64,000 nt of DNA, from contig NC_080734.1 of NCBI RefSeq assembly GCF_019097595.1, positions 17,273,392 through 17,337,391 on the forward strand. The letters are read 5' to 3'. The stretch is from Hemibagrus wyckioides (taxonomy: Eukaryota > Chordata > Actinopteri > Siluriformes > Bagridae). Both the position numbers and the translations under genes were made by a program. Positions 22,889-50,202 of this stretch are shown here, piece after piece. Each line of letters begins with the position of its first letter. Positions within the stretch are counted from its first letter, which is position 1. Below the pieces are notes generated by a model. The model had not been told where the DNA came from. It searched no databases and saw only the letters and a list, made by a program, of their open reading frames with translations.

Positions 22889-23224
22889 CTTCATAGTATG
22901 GTCAAAAGTTTGTGCACCCCTGTACCTGTGCACAAAGGGATCTCCAGACATGAAGACAAGGTGTGTGAAGGCGTTAGGTAGTGGAAGAACTGGAGTGTCC
23001 AGCACTGAGCTCTCACTCTGACTCAACCCCACTGAACACCTTTGGGATGAACTGGAACACCGACTGAACCCCAGACCTCCTCAGTGTCTGATCTCACTAA
23101 CGCTCTTGTAGCTGAATGATCACTAATCCCAACAGACACACACTCATGGAAATCCTTTAACTTTTTTCCAACATATGACCAAGAAATGAATCTTTCCGAG
23201 AACTCTGTAGTTACCGCACATTCA
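22889..23224 (+). mobile_element. Degenerate Tc1-like transposon fragment
   Basis: Begins with a terminal-repeat-like 'atggtcaaaagtttgtgcac'. In the plus direction it contains a decayed catalytic C-terminus readable as [13 protein letters not shown], from the DLNPIEHLW block around the third catalytic acidic residue of Tc1 transposases. Stops interrupt it. It abuts a second, unrelated Tc1-type MITE. Confidence 0.55.
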
Positions 23225-23512
23225 CAGTGCCTTGCACAAGTATTCACACACCCTTGATGTTTTTCCAGAAATTTAAATAGAATTTTATTTTGCTTTTATG
23301 TAAGAGCTCATAATTATGTGTATGAAGTGGAATGAAAACTACTTTTGTTTGCAAAAAGTTAGTGAGTGTGTGTGTATTCAAGCCCTTTGGCTATGAAACC
23401 CTCTCTAAATAAGATCTGGTCCAACCAATTAACTTCACATAAAGCCACATAATTAGTTGATTAACGTCAAAGCTGAGTGCAATGGGAGGGTGAACACTTT
23501 CGTAAGGCAGTG
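23225..23512. mobile_element. Short Tc1-derived MITE (CAGTGCCTTGC termini)
   Basis: Terminal inverted repeats CAGTGCCTTGCACAAGTATT and, at the right end, AACACTTTCGTAAGGCAGTG. The internal block 'taaataagatctggtccaac' matches the 5' leader of a common fish Tc1 element. 288 bp, transposase deleted. Confidence 0.65.
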
Positions 23513-24564
23513 TGTATAGAAAGCCAGTGCTATTTACTGTTTTAAGTAAGAAATACCACATGACAGTCTATACAAATATAATCCACACCAGCGCAATGTA
23601 AAGCAAAGGAGGATCACTTTTCTACAAGGCATGAACGATCTCTGCTGCTTCTTTCCAAGAATTATTTAGCTTCATAATGCTTCTATATATATTTAATGAG
23701 AGACCGGATATGACAGGACAAGATGTAATCATGGTTATATGCATTTTCCCCATTCCATTTTTATATTGGAGTTACGAGCTAAAGGTGCGAAAACCTGTAT
23801 AAGAGATCGTTTAAGGGTTAATCGTTTAGATTCGGGACGAATTCACAGCTCTGCATCATAGAAAACAAAAGAACTAGTCAATCTCGATGTGACTCAGGAC
23901 TCAACTACAGATCGAGGACAGAAACCAAACTGAATTTCCACAAGGGTTTGATAAAATATACCTACATTAAAATGTTCAAAACAATATATGTATGTACAAA
24001 TTTATATCTACGAAGCTATACATCCGAGCATCATCGACTTAACGGTGAGGAGACGGCTCTATCCAAAGCTCTTTTCTAGCAGGCCAAATAATTTGTTGGT
24101 ATGGAGATTTGGAGATCCAAAAATACTGGCATGCTGCAATCTCCAGCTGTGATACTCAGACATTTCTGCCTCTCTCACATCCTCTATGGGAATAAAAAAC
24201 AAACCAGCATCCTCTTCTCTTAAGTGTTATTACAGCACCGGTTCTTTTAATCGTCTTTATTTTTTTATTATCCTGACTGTAGATATGGGACATTTCAGAT
24301 GTCACTAATTTTATAGCTGAATTAGGAGGGTTAAGATGAATACATGGATCTGATTTTATCCAGTTCCTTAAGGATTTTATGATCACAGAAACTCAAAAAT
24401 CAATCAATCAATCAAACTCGGCATGACTCAGAGAAGCTTGCAAATTTTCTAAATTACCTCAGATGTTGGGTGGAGACGCGTTACGCACCTTCAGCCAACA
24501 CCCTGTCTGATTCACACGCGTGTTGAACATGAGTACAGCTATTAAGGAAAGTCATTAACATTTC
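23513..24564. other. Unassigned AT-rich sequence
   Basis: No exon or known repeat recognised. Confidence 0.4.
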
Positions 24565-24735
24565 TGGCATTTGGCAGACGCCCTTATCCAATTAATCTAA
24601 TTTTTACACAACTGATCATTTTAGGGTTAAGGGCCTTGCTCAGGGGCCCAGCAGTGGCAGATTTTTCATGGACCTGGGATTTGAACTCACAACCTTCTGA
24701 GCAGTAGCCCAACACCTTAACCACAAATCCCATTA
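24565..24735 (-). mobile_element. tRNA-derived SINE copy
   Basis: On the minus strand: A-box-like 'ttgggctactgctcagaagg', B box 'gagttcaaatccc', then the body 'gggcccctgagcaaggccct'. Same family as 4862-5146, 41140-41360 and 43222-43455. Confidence 0.7.
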
Positions 24736-25272
24736 CATATGCGTCTTCACTGGTAGAAGTTTAAAAGAAGAATCATGTGCTTGTAGTTACATCAATTCAA
24801 GCAAATAAACACTTGAGAATAAATTCTGCAAGTTGTATCGTGAACCTTTCTGGAAAAAGCTGTGGCAAAATCAGGCGTTTATCACAACAACAATCACAAG
24901 AAACTCCAGGAATTGGATTGAATGAAATCCAGGAAGGACTGAGGAATATAGAGACTGGTGTCTATAGACAGGCCAGGGATGTGAGACATCACAACTTATA
25001 GCACAGTGAACAGTGAGCTACTTCATAAAACATACAGGATTTAAGAAGAAGAAGATGATGAAGAATGGTTTGTTGTACAGAGCATTGGGTTATACAGTTC
25101 TACAGATATTTTTGAGATCATCTCATAAGATAAAGATAAAATAGAACTTTTATTAATCCAAAAGGAAATTCTTTCACCGGTAACTGCTTTAGATTACAAG
25201 GAAAAATAAATATAAATGAAAATAAATGAAATAATCTATAAATACCAATATAGTAAATATAGTCAGATTTAT
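24736..25272. other. Unassigned sequence, possibly retroelement-derived
   Basis: The block at about 25125-25200 ('acttttattaatccaaaagg', 'aaattctttcacc') resembles a start motif common to several fish retroelement fragments. Assignment is weak. Confidence 0.3.
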
Positions 25273-25290
25273 TGGTGCCGTGACCCGGAT
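25273..25290 (+). other. Possible relic retroelement primer-binding site (tRNA-His-like)
   Basis: TGGTGCCGTGACCCGGAT differs at one base from the complement of the 3' end of tRNA-His, the primer of some LTR retroelements. No adjacent LTR end or downstream gag is recognised, so it may be chance or a fragment. Confidence 0.25.
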
Positions 25291-26202
25291 CCTCAACAGA
25301 CCAGCAAAAGGTCCAACAACCTGAACAGAGACTTATTCACAGAGTATGTGAATAATAATAATGAAAAATAATAATAACAACAATAATAGAAAGACTAAAG
25401 CGAACCCACTTTATGTTATGAAAATATACTCTCTGTAACAAAATTCATCATCAATGTTTGACTTTTAGATTATGATGTTGAAAGGATTTTACTTTGCCAG
25501 CAAAATACCACAGAAATATATCTGTATCTCAGTACAGATAGCAGCATATTGCATAAGGGACAACTTTTCAGACTTAAACAGGAAAAATAAGCTTGTAAAG
25601 GCTGTGGGAATCTGAAAGTGAAACAGTCTGCAGATGTTCGGTAAAACCTAGCAGCTAATTTCCTCCCAAAACTTCACAGAGAGAAAGCCTACGACTGCTG
25701 ACGTATTTATTAAAAGGGATTTTAAAAAACACCGTCACAGAAAATATCGACTTTGCTTAGTTTATTAGTGTTTACACTGTTTATGGTGTAAACAGGAAAA
25801 AAAGAAGAAGCTGAAAACGGCATAATTAGCACAAATTAAACAAACAGATAAAGTCACCCAGAAGGGCACAACTTTTCCCTTTCATTTCTATCACTGTTTA
25901 AGGTTTGTGGGTAAACTCTGACAGCTTTCTACTGACTTTATTGATTAATTTGTCTGTTCACGGTGAAGCAGCTCATCAGTAACCAGCAGCTGAATGACTC
26001 CTGACCCCAGGACACGTCTTCCTCTGTGCTTAAATGTGTTCACTGATGTATTTTTCACCTGATCTGGTTCTAGTTTTTCCTACAAAAAGAAAAAATGCAG
26101 CAATAGTGAACGAGCAATCGGTGACACAGGATGTCTCAGGAGTGCCTTTGTTTAATACTTGCTAATTTCCTGACCGGTGCTTTATTGTTAGGGCTATTAA
26201 AC
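25291..26202. other. Unassigned AT-rich sequence
   Basis: No exon or repeat family recognised apart from short AAT-rich runs near 25350-25390. Confidence 0.4.
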
Positions 26203-26273
26203 ATGCGAGAGAGAGCGAGAGAGCGAGAGACAGAGTGAGAGAGACAGCGCGAGAGAGAGAAACAGAGAAAGAG

Positions 26274-26312
<39 letters not shown>

Positions 26313-26370
26313 GACAGAGACACAGAGATAAAGACACAGAGAGAGACAGAGAGACAGAGATAGCGAAACG

Positions 26371-26406
<36 letters not shown>

Positions 26407-26468
26407 GACAGAGAGACACAGAGATAAAGACACAGAGAGAGACACTGAGAGACAGAGATAGCGAAACG

Positions 26469-26520
<52 letters not shown>

Positions 26521-26680
26521 GAACGAGAGAGACACCGAGAGACAAAGAAAAAAAAGACAGAGAGAGAGAGAGACAGAGAGAGACAGAGATAGCGAGAGAC
26601 AGAGAGCGGGGAAAATACAGAAAGAGAGAGATAGAGACACAGACAGAGACAGAGAGGGAGAGAGAGAAAGAGAGAGAATT
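26203..26680. repeat. GAGACAGAGA complex microsatellite with a second-order repeat
   Basis: About 480 bases of GA-rich sequence. Inside it, a longer module reading 'gacaccgacagaga…gacagagatagcgaaacgcacacagaga' is repeated twice in tandem (about 26309-26374 and 26402-26476). The overlapping 127-197-codon minus frames of Ser/Leu/Val/Cys are artefacts. Confidence 0.9.
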
Positions 26681-27650
26681 TCATTACTCTTGACAGTGTC
26701 TCTGCTGTACAGAGTTTCTCCTCAGTCATGTTTGTGAACTCTTTAGGTCAAAGACTCCACAGGAACAGCAAACACTCCTCTCTGTTTAAAGACATTTCTT
26801 TTTTCTCTTTAGAACAACCCCACTGTCTTTTCCTCAAGCTGAACATCATCTCATCAATGCGATGCACAAATTAACAGACAGTGATGCGGTGATGTGTTTG
26901 AATGTGTGTGTGAGTGAGAGAGAGAGAAGCTGGAGTGAAACCAGGCCTCAGCATTGCCACATGAAATGCTCCCTAACTCCACTGGACATTATTCCAGGAA
27001 AGCAGAGACAAGAAGCGGACTTCTGATTAAATGGATTTCTGTGCTGTCTGTCTGCATGATCAATACATCCAGAGCAAAGGGGTAAATAAATACAGCACGT
27101 GATACCAGTTAGGAAAGGGTGGTCTTTTGGTCACTGCTGCCTAGCTTTAAAGAGACAGCTCGGAGAGACCAGTGCCAGCTCATCATGCCATCCATCTGAT
27201 ATCTATCCAGCAGTGAAGCTCTGTGCATGCCATCTATCACAGAGGGCGTGATGGGCCTTCATGGTGGACGATTAGCGCCCTTGTTAAAACATCCCTGCTT
27301 AATGATGCCCCGTCTCGAGCTAGTCGAGCAGCAGCTCACGTGCAATTCGAGTGATTTGTAAGTTAAATTTAGGGAGTGGTGCATTTTGCACGAGGGCGTT
27401 ATTTAAAGTTGGCTGTATGCGTATAGAACTCTCTCAATCCGTATTGTTGTTGTGAGCATACACACACACACACACACACACACACCCTTAAATCCTAGGG
27501 AGGGACATTTCACACCACCAAAAACACCAACTAACGGCAGATGCACACATGCACACATTCGATTAGACTAATATTCAGTGAAAGAAGCAGCGTTGACCAC
27601 GTCTTGGGGAATTAAAAAGTGCTGTTGTTTACAAGAGCTAGCTGTAAACG
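26681..27650. other. Unassigned sequence
   Basis: No coding exon recognised. A CA run lies near 27460-27485. Confidence 0.4.
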
Positions 27651-27651
27651 A

Positions 27652-27740
27652 AGCCCATGCTAGAAGGTACAGCAGAATAAAAGCATCATAATGAGTATTT
27701 TAGATGTGAAAGGACCATGCACGAGCCTGGTTCAGCTGGA
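27652..27740. repeat. Segment sharing ~80% identity with 30600-30695
   Basis: The blocks 'gcccatgctagaa', 'aagcatcat', 'ttagatgtg', 'aggaccatgca' and 'cgagcctggtt' occur in the same order in coa7 intron 2. This indicates a dispersed low-copy repeat or local duplication. Confidence 0.6.
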
Positions 27741-27854
27741 TTTAAGTGCTTTGCTAGCTCTGTTAGCTTTAGGAGCTAGCACGGAATACGAGCTCCTGGG
27801 CATCAAGGCACAGCTTTCTGAAAACAAACGAAAAAAAAATACCATGCAAACTTT

Positions 27855-28080
27855 ACCTCCTGCCCCGGTGGTGAGGTTCGTGCTCCCGTGGTGGATCTGG
27901 ACACAAACAAAATCCTATTACAGTCCGGCTAAAGACAAGTGGACTGAACGGGCAGTCGTGCTGTTTGAACTGCGGGGACGGGGGGTGGGCGGAGCTTCGG
28001 GCGGCTGCCTTTCGGTCCACGCGCTTCCTGCAAAGCTTACAGAAAAGAAAACGCATGCGAAGGTGTCGCTTGTGTATGTG
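27855..28080 (-). promoter_or_regulatory. GC-rich, CpG-containing promoter-like segment
   Basis: Locally GC-rich (GGGGACGGGGGGTGGGCGGAG, Sp1/KLF-like) in an otherwise AT-rich neighbourhood. On the minus strand a GCAGGAG|GTAAAG donor-like site follows at 27855. It may be the 5' end of a minus-strand gene, but no coding exon downstream is recognised. Confidence 0.25.
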
Positions 28081-28084
28081 TGTA

Positions 28085-28108
28085 TGTGTGTGTGTGTGTG
28101 TGTGTGTG
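28085..28108. repeat. (TG)n microsatellite
   Basis: TG run directly next to the left arm of the inverted repeat at 28107-28172. Confidence 0.9.
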
Positions 28109-28172
28109 TTAACGCGCCCTGTGTGTATGCGCGCGCGTGTGCGTGCATGCATACACACAGGGCGCGTTAACA
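28107..28172. repeat. Perfect 24-bp inverted repeat with an 18-base alternating purine–pyrimidine loop
   Basis: The left arm 28107-28130 (starting TGTTAACGCGCCC) and right arm 28149-28172 (ending GGGCGCGTTAACA) are exact reverse complements. The spacer is 18 bases (28131-28148), mostly CG and TG steps. No other feature explains this cruciform-capable structure. Confidence 0.9.
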
Positions 28173-29231
28173 GGCCCGGCCTGACTGCTTGATAGCGCGA
28201 GCGGAATTACAACCCTGACTCTTCACGCATAAAATAAAGGAAAACGGAAACAAAATATAAGATCGTTTTAAATCTTAAACGCAAACTAAAAAAAATACGC
28301 AGCATCCCTGAGAACCGGGAGCCGTGTTTATTGTCCTAAATTGTCTTTTTATGAGCAAATTAGTTAGCGCTTAGCTCCCCCTGCTGGTGTCTGTGCTGCA
28401 CTGCAGCTGTATCAGTCACATAATACAGTACAGGTTTCCAGCCCTGTTCCTGAAGAACCTCCTGTAGGGTTAGAAGCCTGTTAAATAATACTGTCGTACT
28501 CAAAGTGGGGTCTGGGGATCTCTAGGGGTCCGTGAGGTATAGTTAATGGCCCTGTAATTTTTGATGTTACAGTGGTCAAAATCACAACCTACATAATCAA
28601 GGATATTGGGATAAATAAAGTGTCTATCTATCCATCCATCTAATAATTGGGGATCCAAGCACTGAGACAATGTCAGCGCACACCTAATGTTGTCTGTTGA
28701 CTGAAACTTAAGAGAGATTAAAAGATAAATATTATCTAACATCATTATTTTACAGTTAAAAGGACTTAGGATACGAAAGGGTTTGAGAAGCACTGGGCTA
28801 GAAGACCTCTGAGCTGAGAAGTGAGTGTGGAGGAATTATATTTCGTGGCACAGAGACTATCATTGTATCCAGAAAACAAGCAGGTAATTTGGAAAACCAT
28901 ATTATTTTCATCTTAGAGTGATAAAGATTGATGATAATGCAGTGACAATTAGAAGAATATTTCCTGGTTAAGAGAGGACGTAACATTAACAAGCACGGAA
29001 TATGACTCACTAGATTCGATTAGATCAGCAAATCAGCGTAATGCCATTGGGTCTATGACGCAAAGACACAGGTGACCTTAAGAACTCGTATATATTTGAC
29101 TAGGAATTGTATTGAAGCTGAACGTATCGTCATATTAGGATACTTTGGATGTTGTAAAAATGATGAGAGCTGCTGTATCAAGTTCACTATAAACATACAT
29201 GCTGTGTTTGTTCATTAACACATTTAATACT
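28173..29231. other. Unassigned sequence downstream of coa7
   Basis: Mostly unassigned. 28428-28480 ('ccagccctgttcctgaagaa') and 28780-28800 resemble ends of the short palindromic fish repeat at 5219-5393. Confidence 0.4.
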
Positions 29232-29237
29232 TTTATT
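29232..29237 (-). terminator. coa7: Candidate poly(A) signal of coa7
   Basis: AATAAA on the minus strand about 255 bases past the coa7 stop codon. Consistent with a short 3' UTR; not proven. Confidence 0.4.
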
Positions 29238-29490
29238 ACCATAGAACTCTAATACTTTTAACACAGATTTACAAATGGAAAGTTTTGTCACATGTCCACA
29301 TGCTGATACACATCAAGATGAGTTTGCAATCAAATACAATTCTTATTAATGCCCCAAGTTATTAATCAGGCCCCAATACAGTACACACATTACGCAGCTC
29401 CATCACTCACACACTCCGACAGCTGGTCTAGTGCTCAGTACAACACTGAGAATCCAAATATCACACTAAATCTGTCACATTTTCTCTCTC

Positions 29491-32310
29491 TCACTCTCCG
29501 AACTTCAGCTGCTGCTCTTTCTGTTGCCCGTGAAGTTCTTTTGCTCTGTTCTTCAGCTCCTCTGCTCTCTGCTCATCCTTCTCGGTGCCGTCTCCCAGTT
29601 TGTACATGCGGCTGGCATTGGCGCAGCCCCAAACGTGGCCCAGATCGCAGGAGCGCACTGCATACTTTAAAGCCTCGGACATGTTCTTGTTCACTTCTGC
29701 TGAGCCCTGGATGTACAGGGCGCTTAAATTGAAACAGCTAGGAGCAAATCCTCCCTCACAGGCTTTCTTATAGTACTGACGAGCTGCAACGGGGTCTGGA
29801 CCACCCTCTAAGGCTCGACCGTCATGGGCCAGCAAGCCCACGTTGTGGCATGCATCCACTGACTTCTTTCCGTTGGCATTACAGGCCTTGAGAAAGCAGG
29901 AGTAGGCACTCTTTAGACACTCGGTCACCCCACCTGGTTCGGCAAACAAAAGGTGATGTATGCAGAGTTAGCTGTTAACAGAGGGGTGTTATTTAATAAG
30001 CAGCAAAATCAGGATAAATTTTTTTCTAAGCGTTCTTTGTGAACTATTTTGTAGGCTTTTATGTTCTTGGTCACAATAAATAAATACATATACGCTCCTT
30101 GTGCATTTTATTAGGAACATCTGCAAATTCATGCAATTATGTAATCAGCCAAACATGGCCGCAGCACAATGCAGAAAATCATGCAGACAGGTTTCAGAGT
30201 GAAGACAAAATGTGATCTTAGTGACTTTAAGTGTGGCAGGGAGTCAAAAAAAAAATCCTGTGAGCCAAGGGTCTGCATGCTGAAACTCCTAGTTGATGAT
30301 AGAGATCAGAGGAGAATGATAAGCAGACTGGTCTGAATTGACAGGAAGTTATAGTAATTCACTCTTGGCAACTGTGCTAAACAGGAAAGCATCTCAACAT
30401 ATACAACATCTCGAACCTTGAGTTAGATGTGCAATAACAGCAGAAGACCACATCAGGTTCCACTTCTGAACAGGAATCTGAGGCCATCATGAGCACAGAC
30501 TCACACAAACTGGACAGATGACCAGGTGATTTTTTTTTTTAATTTTTTTTGGGCTTGAGCCTATAAAAGTCTTCTGCTGTTGCATTTCATCCACCTCAAA
30601 GCCCATGCTAGAACCAATAGCAAAATACAAGCATCATTAACAGTATGTTAGATGTGTAGGACCATGCAGTGAACCCTCTCGAGCCTGGTTTGATGTTTTT
30701 GTGTATGCTGAGATGCTTTTCTGGTCACCACAGTTATACAGAAAGAGTGATTATATGACTTGCTATAGACTTCCTAGCAGTTCCTTTGACCTCTTATCAG
30801 CCAGGTGTTTCCATCCACAGACTTTTTGGTTCACTCAATGATTTTGCATCATTCTGTATATACTCTAGGGACTGGTGTTCTGTGAAAATCCCAGGAGATT
30901 TCTGAAATACTCAAATCAGCCAGTCTGCTACCATCAGCACGACACGTTTAAAGTCACAGAGATCACACTTTTTCTTCATTTCTGCATGATTTTTTTTGTA
31001 CTGCACTGCAGCCACATGATTTTCTGATTAGATCACAACCCACATTATCCAAATTATTACATGTATGGTCCGAGGATAGAGGACAACTTAGATATGATAC
31101 ACTGTATTGCCAAAAGTTTTGGGACATCTGCCTTTACATGCACATGAATGTAATATGGAGTTGTCCCACCCTTTGCAGCTATAACAGCTTCAGCTCTTCT
31201 GGGAAGGCTTTCCACAAGGGTTAGGAGTGTGTTTATGGGAATTTTTGACCATTCCTCTAGAAGAGCATTTGTGAGGTCAGGCACTGATGTTGGACGAAAA
31301 GGCCTGGCTCACAGTCTCCGCTCTAATTCATCCCAAAGGTGTTCTATAGGGTTGAGGTCAGGACTCTGTGCAGGCCAGTCAATTTCCTCCACACCAAACT
31401 CACTCATCCATGTCTTTATAGACCTTGCTTTGTGCACTGGTGTACAGTCATGTTGGAACAGGAAGCGGTCATCCCCAAACTGTTCCCACAAATTTGGGAG
31501 CATGAAATTGTCCAAAATGTCTTGGTAAGCTGAAGCATTAAGAGTTCCTTTCACTGGAACTAATGGGATGAGAACAACCCCTGAATTCAATGATTTGGAG
31601 GGGTGTCCCCAAAACTTTTGGCAATATAGTGTGTATGTTCAAGAACAGAAAGCTTTATAGCTTTCCAAAAAAAAATGTTCATGAAACAAATCCATATTGT
31701 CTGTGGAATTTATTTTACATTTGACGTCCCTGGGCAGAAATCCTCTATCAAATAGGATAGGGCTCCAGTATGAACCATGACCAAGGGGCAGGCTGAACCA
31801 GTGGTGGACTGATATGGGGGTGAGTCCTAGATGTCCTTCAAACCTCACTGTTTAAGCCTTTTTCTTTAGTCAGCATTTTACATCTCGGTGTCAAGATGTG
31901 TACAAATGGAGACTTCCAAAACAATCATGCCTAATGAAGAGTCTGACCTTTGCCCGTGATATGGTAGGCCCCGAGCTTGTAGCAGCTCTCACTGTGACTG
32001 TAATTCTCACAGGTGTGCTTGAGGACCTGAGCAGCCTGAGTGTAGTTCTTCTTCACCCCTTCCAAATAATCTGCCAACCTATGGCAACCTGACAAATAAA
32101 AGTAAACATTACAGTGAGGAGGAAAAATAAACAACAATATCCTGAATGTCCATTATATTCAGCACTGTATGTGTGGGACAGCTCTCAGCTTCACACTACA
32201 GTACCTTCAGGGTCTTTCTCCTTGTAGCACTGATAGCTATACTCCACTCCCAGATTGTCTAGGAACTCTTTCACTTCTTTCTCGTCTTCAAAATTAATCA
32301 ATCCTGCCAT
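29491..32310 (-). CDS. coa7: Cytochrome c oxidase assembly factor 7 (Sel1-repeat protein)
   Basis: Coding exons: 32205-32310 (starts [17 protein letters not shown]), 31948-32088 and 29491-29933. They join in frame (phases 1 and 1) to 229 aa, against 231 in human COA7. Sel1-like repeats are marked by [37 protein letters not shown] and [13 protein letters not shown]. Regularly spaced cysteines suit a disulfide-stabilised helical-repeat protein of the mitochondrial intermembrane space. The family is needed for respiratory complex IV assembly and has been reported to bind heme. There is no presequence, as is usual for this family. Intron 2 (about 2 kb) holds two Tc1-type elements. The gene is divergently paired with zyg11. 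The start is fixed by the conserved MAG N-terminus. Confidence 0.95.
30088..31030. mobile_element. Degenerate Tc1-like element in coa7 intron 2
   Basis: Starts with 'gcattttattaggaacatct' and 'caatgcagaaaatcatgcag'. It passes the decayed transposase region ('agagatcagaggagaatgat', 'cgaaccttgagttagatgtg') and ends with reversed leader blocks. Interrupted at about 30600-30695 by the segment shared with 27652-27740. Stops and deletions throughout. Confidence 0.55.
31100..31631 (-). mobile_element. Tc1-like element, internally deleted, single-arm form
   Basis: 532 bp, bounded by CACTGTATTGCCAAAAG and its inverse ending CAATATAGTG. The minus strand encodes only the C-terminal catalytic part of a Tc1 transposase: motifs [15 protein letters not shown] (second catalytic Asp), [15 protein letters not shown] (third acidic residue) and [11 protein letters not shown]. 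The helix-turn-helix and first Asp are missing, so it is not autonomous. It has the same ends and body as the fold-back copies at 33488, 52079 and 53774 but without the inversion. The left TA target copy is intact; the right one is TG. Confidence 0.85.
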
Positions 32311-33134
32311 TTTGGACAAACCTGGGATCCTTTACACGGCTTTGAGAGCGCACGTGCGAATGAGTGCATCTAAGCGCGTGACCTTGGTCACTGCTAGTAA
32401 AGTTTAAAAAAAAATCAAAATAAACTTTACAGCAGGACAAGGGAGGCTAAATATAAACACCAAAAATGATTAAAATGTTAGTAATAAAATACAATATTTA
32501 AAAAAAAAGGATATTAACAGAAAGAGTTTGAACACTGAAACACCCGGCGCTACAACACACCGTCTTTTCCTGCTCTCACAGGGCTGCTGTTAAAAAGCTT
32601 GGTTTAGAACTCTAAGTGTACTTCGACAGCGCGTGAGCGCCGTTACGTCACACCCTACTTAGGGCGCCTAGATAGTAATAAAGTACATTTTTTGGAACTC
32701 GACTCGAACTGATACTAAAGGCTTTCCGTACCGTCCCGCCTCCGTCCAATTGCGATTATTATCCCGTGTTATGACCTTGTTTACTTGTCGAGGCACAAGC
32801 CTGTTTTTTTTAGTCGAACAAATATAAAAATATGTTAATTTAACGGTGCTTATTTCAACAATAATATACACACCTGGCCGCGGTGTGTGCAGAAACAGGC
32901 GTGGGGAAATATGTTCTGGACGGAAAGAAGATGGCGCTTCTTAAGGATTACACGCTCTCTGTTCTAGAGAACTATTTTAACCCAGTTTGTTGTTTTCCCC
33001 ATGGGAGGCGATCGCTAGTTAAGATCTAGCTAAACTTAACTAGCTAAACTAACCAAACTAGTGGGATTAACCCGGGTTACTGTGGGGGGGTTTGGGACCT
33101 TGTTCGTGCTTCTGGATCACATACTTGCTGCATC
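32311..33134. promoter_or_regulatory. Bidirectional promoter region between coa7 and zyg11
   Basis: 825 bases separate the two divergent start codons. Visible motifs are a CRE-like TTACGTCA (32643-32650) in a GC-rich patch (GCGCGTGAGCGCC) and a YY1-like AAGATGGCGC (32928-32937) next to an ETS-like CGGAAAG. No TATA box was found. Such a TATA-less, YY1/CRE architecture suits housekeeping expression of both genes (inference). Confidence 0.6.
32931..33029 (+). CDS. Upstream ORF in the probable zyg11 5' UTR
   Basis: ATG within the YY1-like AAGATGGCGC motif opens 32 codons (MALLKDYTLSVLENYF…) and stops at TAG 33027-33029, 105 bases before the zyg11 start. If transcription begins upstream of 32931 it would act as a uORF. 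If transcription starts at the YY1 motif, as is common, it may be bypassed. No homolog recognised. Confidence 0.3.
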   Translation: MALLKDYTLSVLENYFNPVCCFPHGRRSLVKI

Positions 33135-49311
<16,177 letters not shown>

Positions 49312-49418
49312 TATATTCTATAAAACAACACACAACACTAGCTGTGGGATTTAAAACTTACCCATGAGTCAAAAATACCGGAGATCCTCTTATTTTCAGC
49401 ATGGGTTCATTTTATTTT

Positions 49419-49424
49419 AATAAA
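49419..49424 (+). terminator. zyg11: Candidate poly(A) signal of zyg11
   Basis: AATAAA 108 bases after the zyg11 stop. Another AATAAA lies near 49955; either may be used. Confidence 0.45.
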
Positions 49425-50130
49425 ATATTTTATCGTTTTTATATTCCAGTGTGATGTATCCTGTTGATTCGGTGTTTTTTTGTTGTTGTTATTATTATTT
49501 TTAGAGAGAGATGTTCCATGAGACGAATAACCTTCGAGACCAGTCTCTGGATGGCGCATGGTGTACTACCTGGAAATTGTTTGTGTGTATTTGTCTGTGT
49601 GTCCTTGTACGGCTTGTTTAAGCTCACTTCCACAAACCAGGGCAGGAAAGGGGGTGGTGGGGGGTTTTACCTACCAAGCATTCATTTGCACAAAGCAAGA
49701 TATCTAATTCTTTTTTTTTTTTTCCCATCCTTTCTCAGTTTAGAAATAATGTTAGTTTATTTTGTCATCTCTGTTGCCTGGGAGGGGGGACTGGGCGAAG
49801 AGTGACAAGAATGGGAAGAGAGTAGCATGACAGCATGTCTGCATGTGCTGAGAGAGCATGCTTTAGTTCCTCGGGATTCTCAATATGCACAGTCGGATTG
49901 ATTCAAATCCACCTTCGGATAGATTCGGAGTCTCGTCTCTGTGGACACATGGCAATAAATATCTCAAACTGATGTTTCCGAATCTTAGATTTGTATTGTT
50001 TTGAGATGGTGTTATTGCTAAATTCTTCTATGTGTGTGTGTGTGTATAGATGTATGCATGCACATGTGTGGGTGCTTGAGGGTTTGGTTGCAATTACTTA
50101 GTATTTGTCACTGCATTTGACAGCATGAGA

Positions 50131-50134
<4 letters not shown>
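49425..50134. other. Intergenic or 3' UTR sequence of zyg11
   Basis: Unassigned. Contains TG runs and a T tract near 49710. The frame at 49464-49805 has no domain. Confidence 0.4.
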
Positions 50135-50194
<60 letters not shown>

Positions 50195-50202
50195 CATATT
50201 TT
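50135..50202. repeat. (TA)n microsatellite
   Basis: TA run of about 46 bases passing into TACATA units. Confidence 0.95.

Noticed and set aside
26136..26729. 197-, 147- and 127-codon minus-strand frames of Ser/Leu/Val/Cys
   Set aside because: All three frames of one GA-rich microsatellite are open, the signature of low complexity, not of coding.
27691..28170. 159-codon plus-strand frame across the GC-rich patch
   Set aside because: It runs through the TG repeat and the palindrome; no domain, and the same interval is open on the minus strand.
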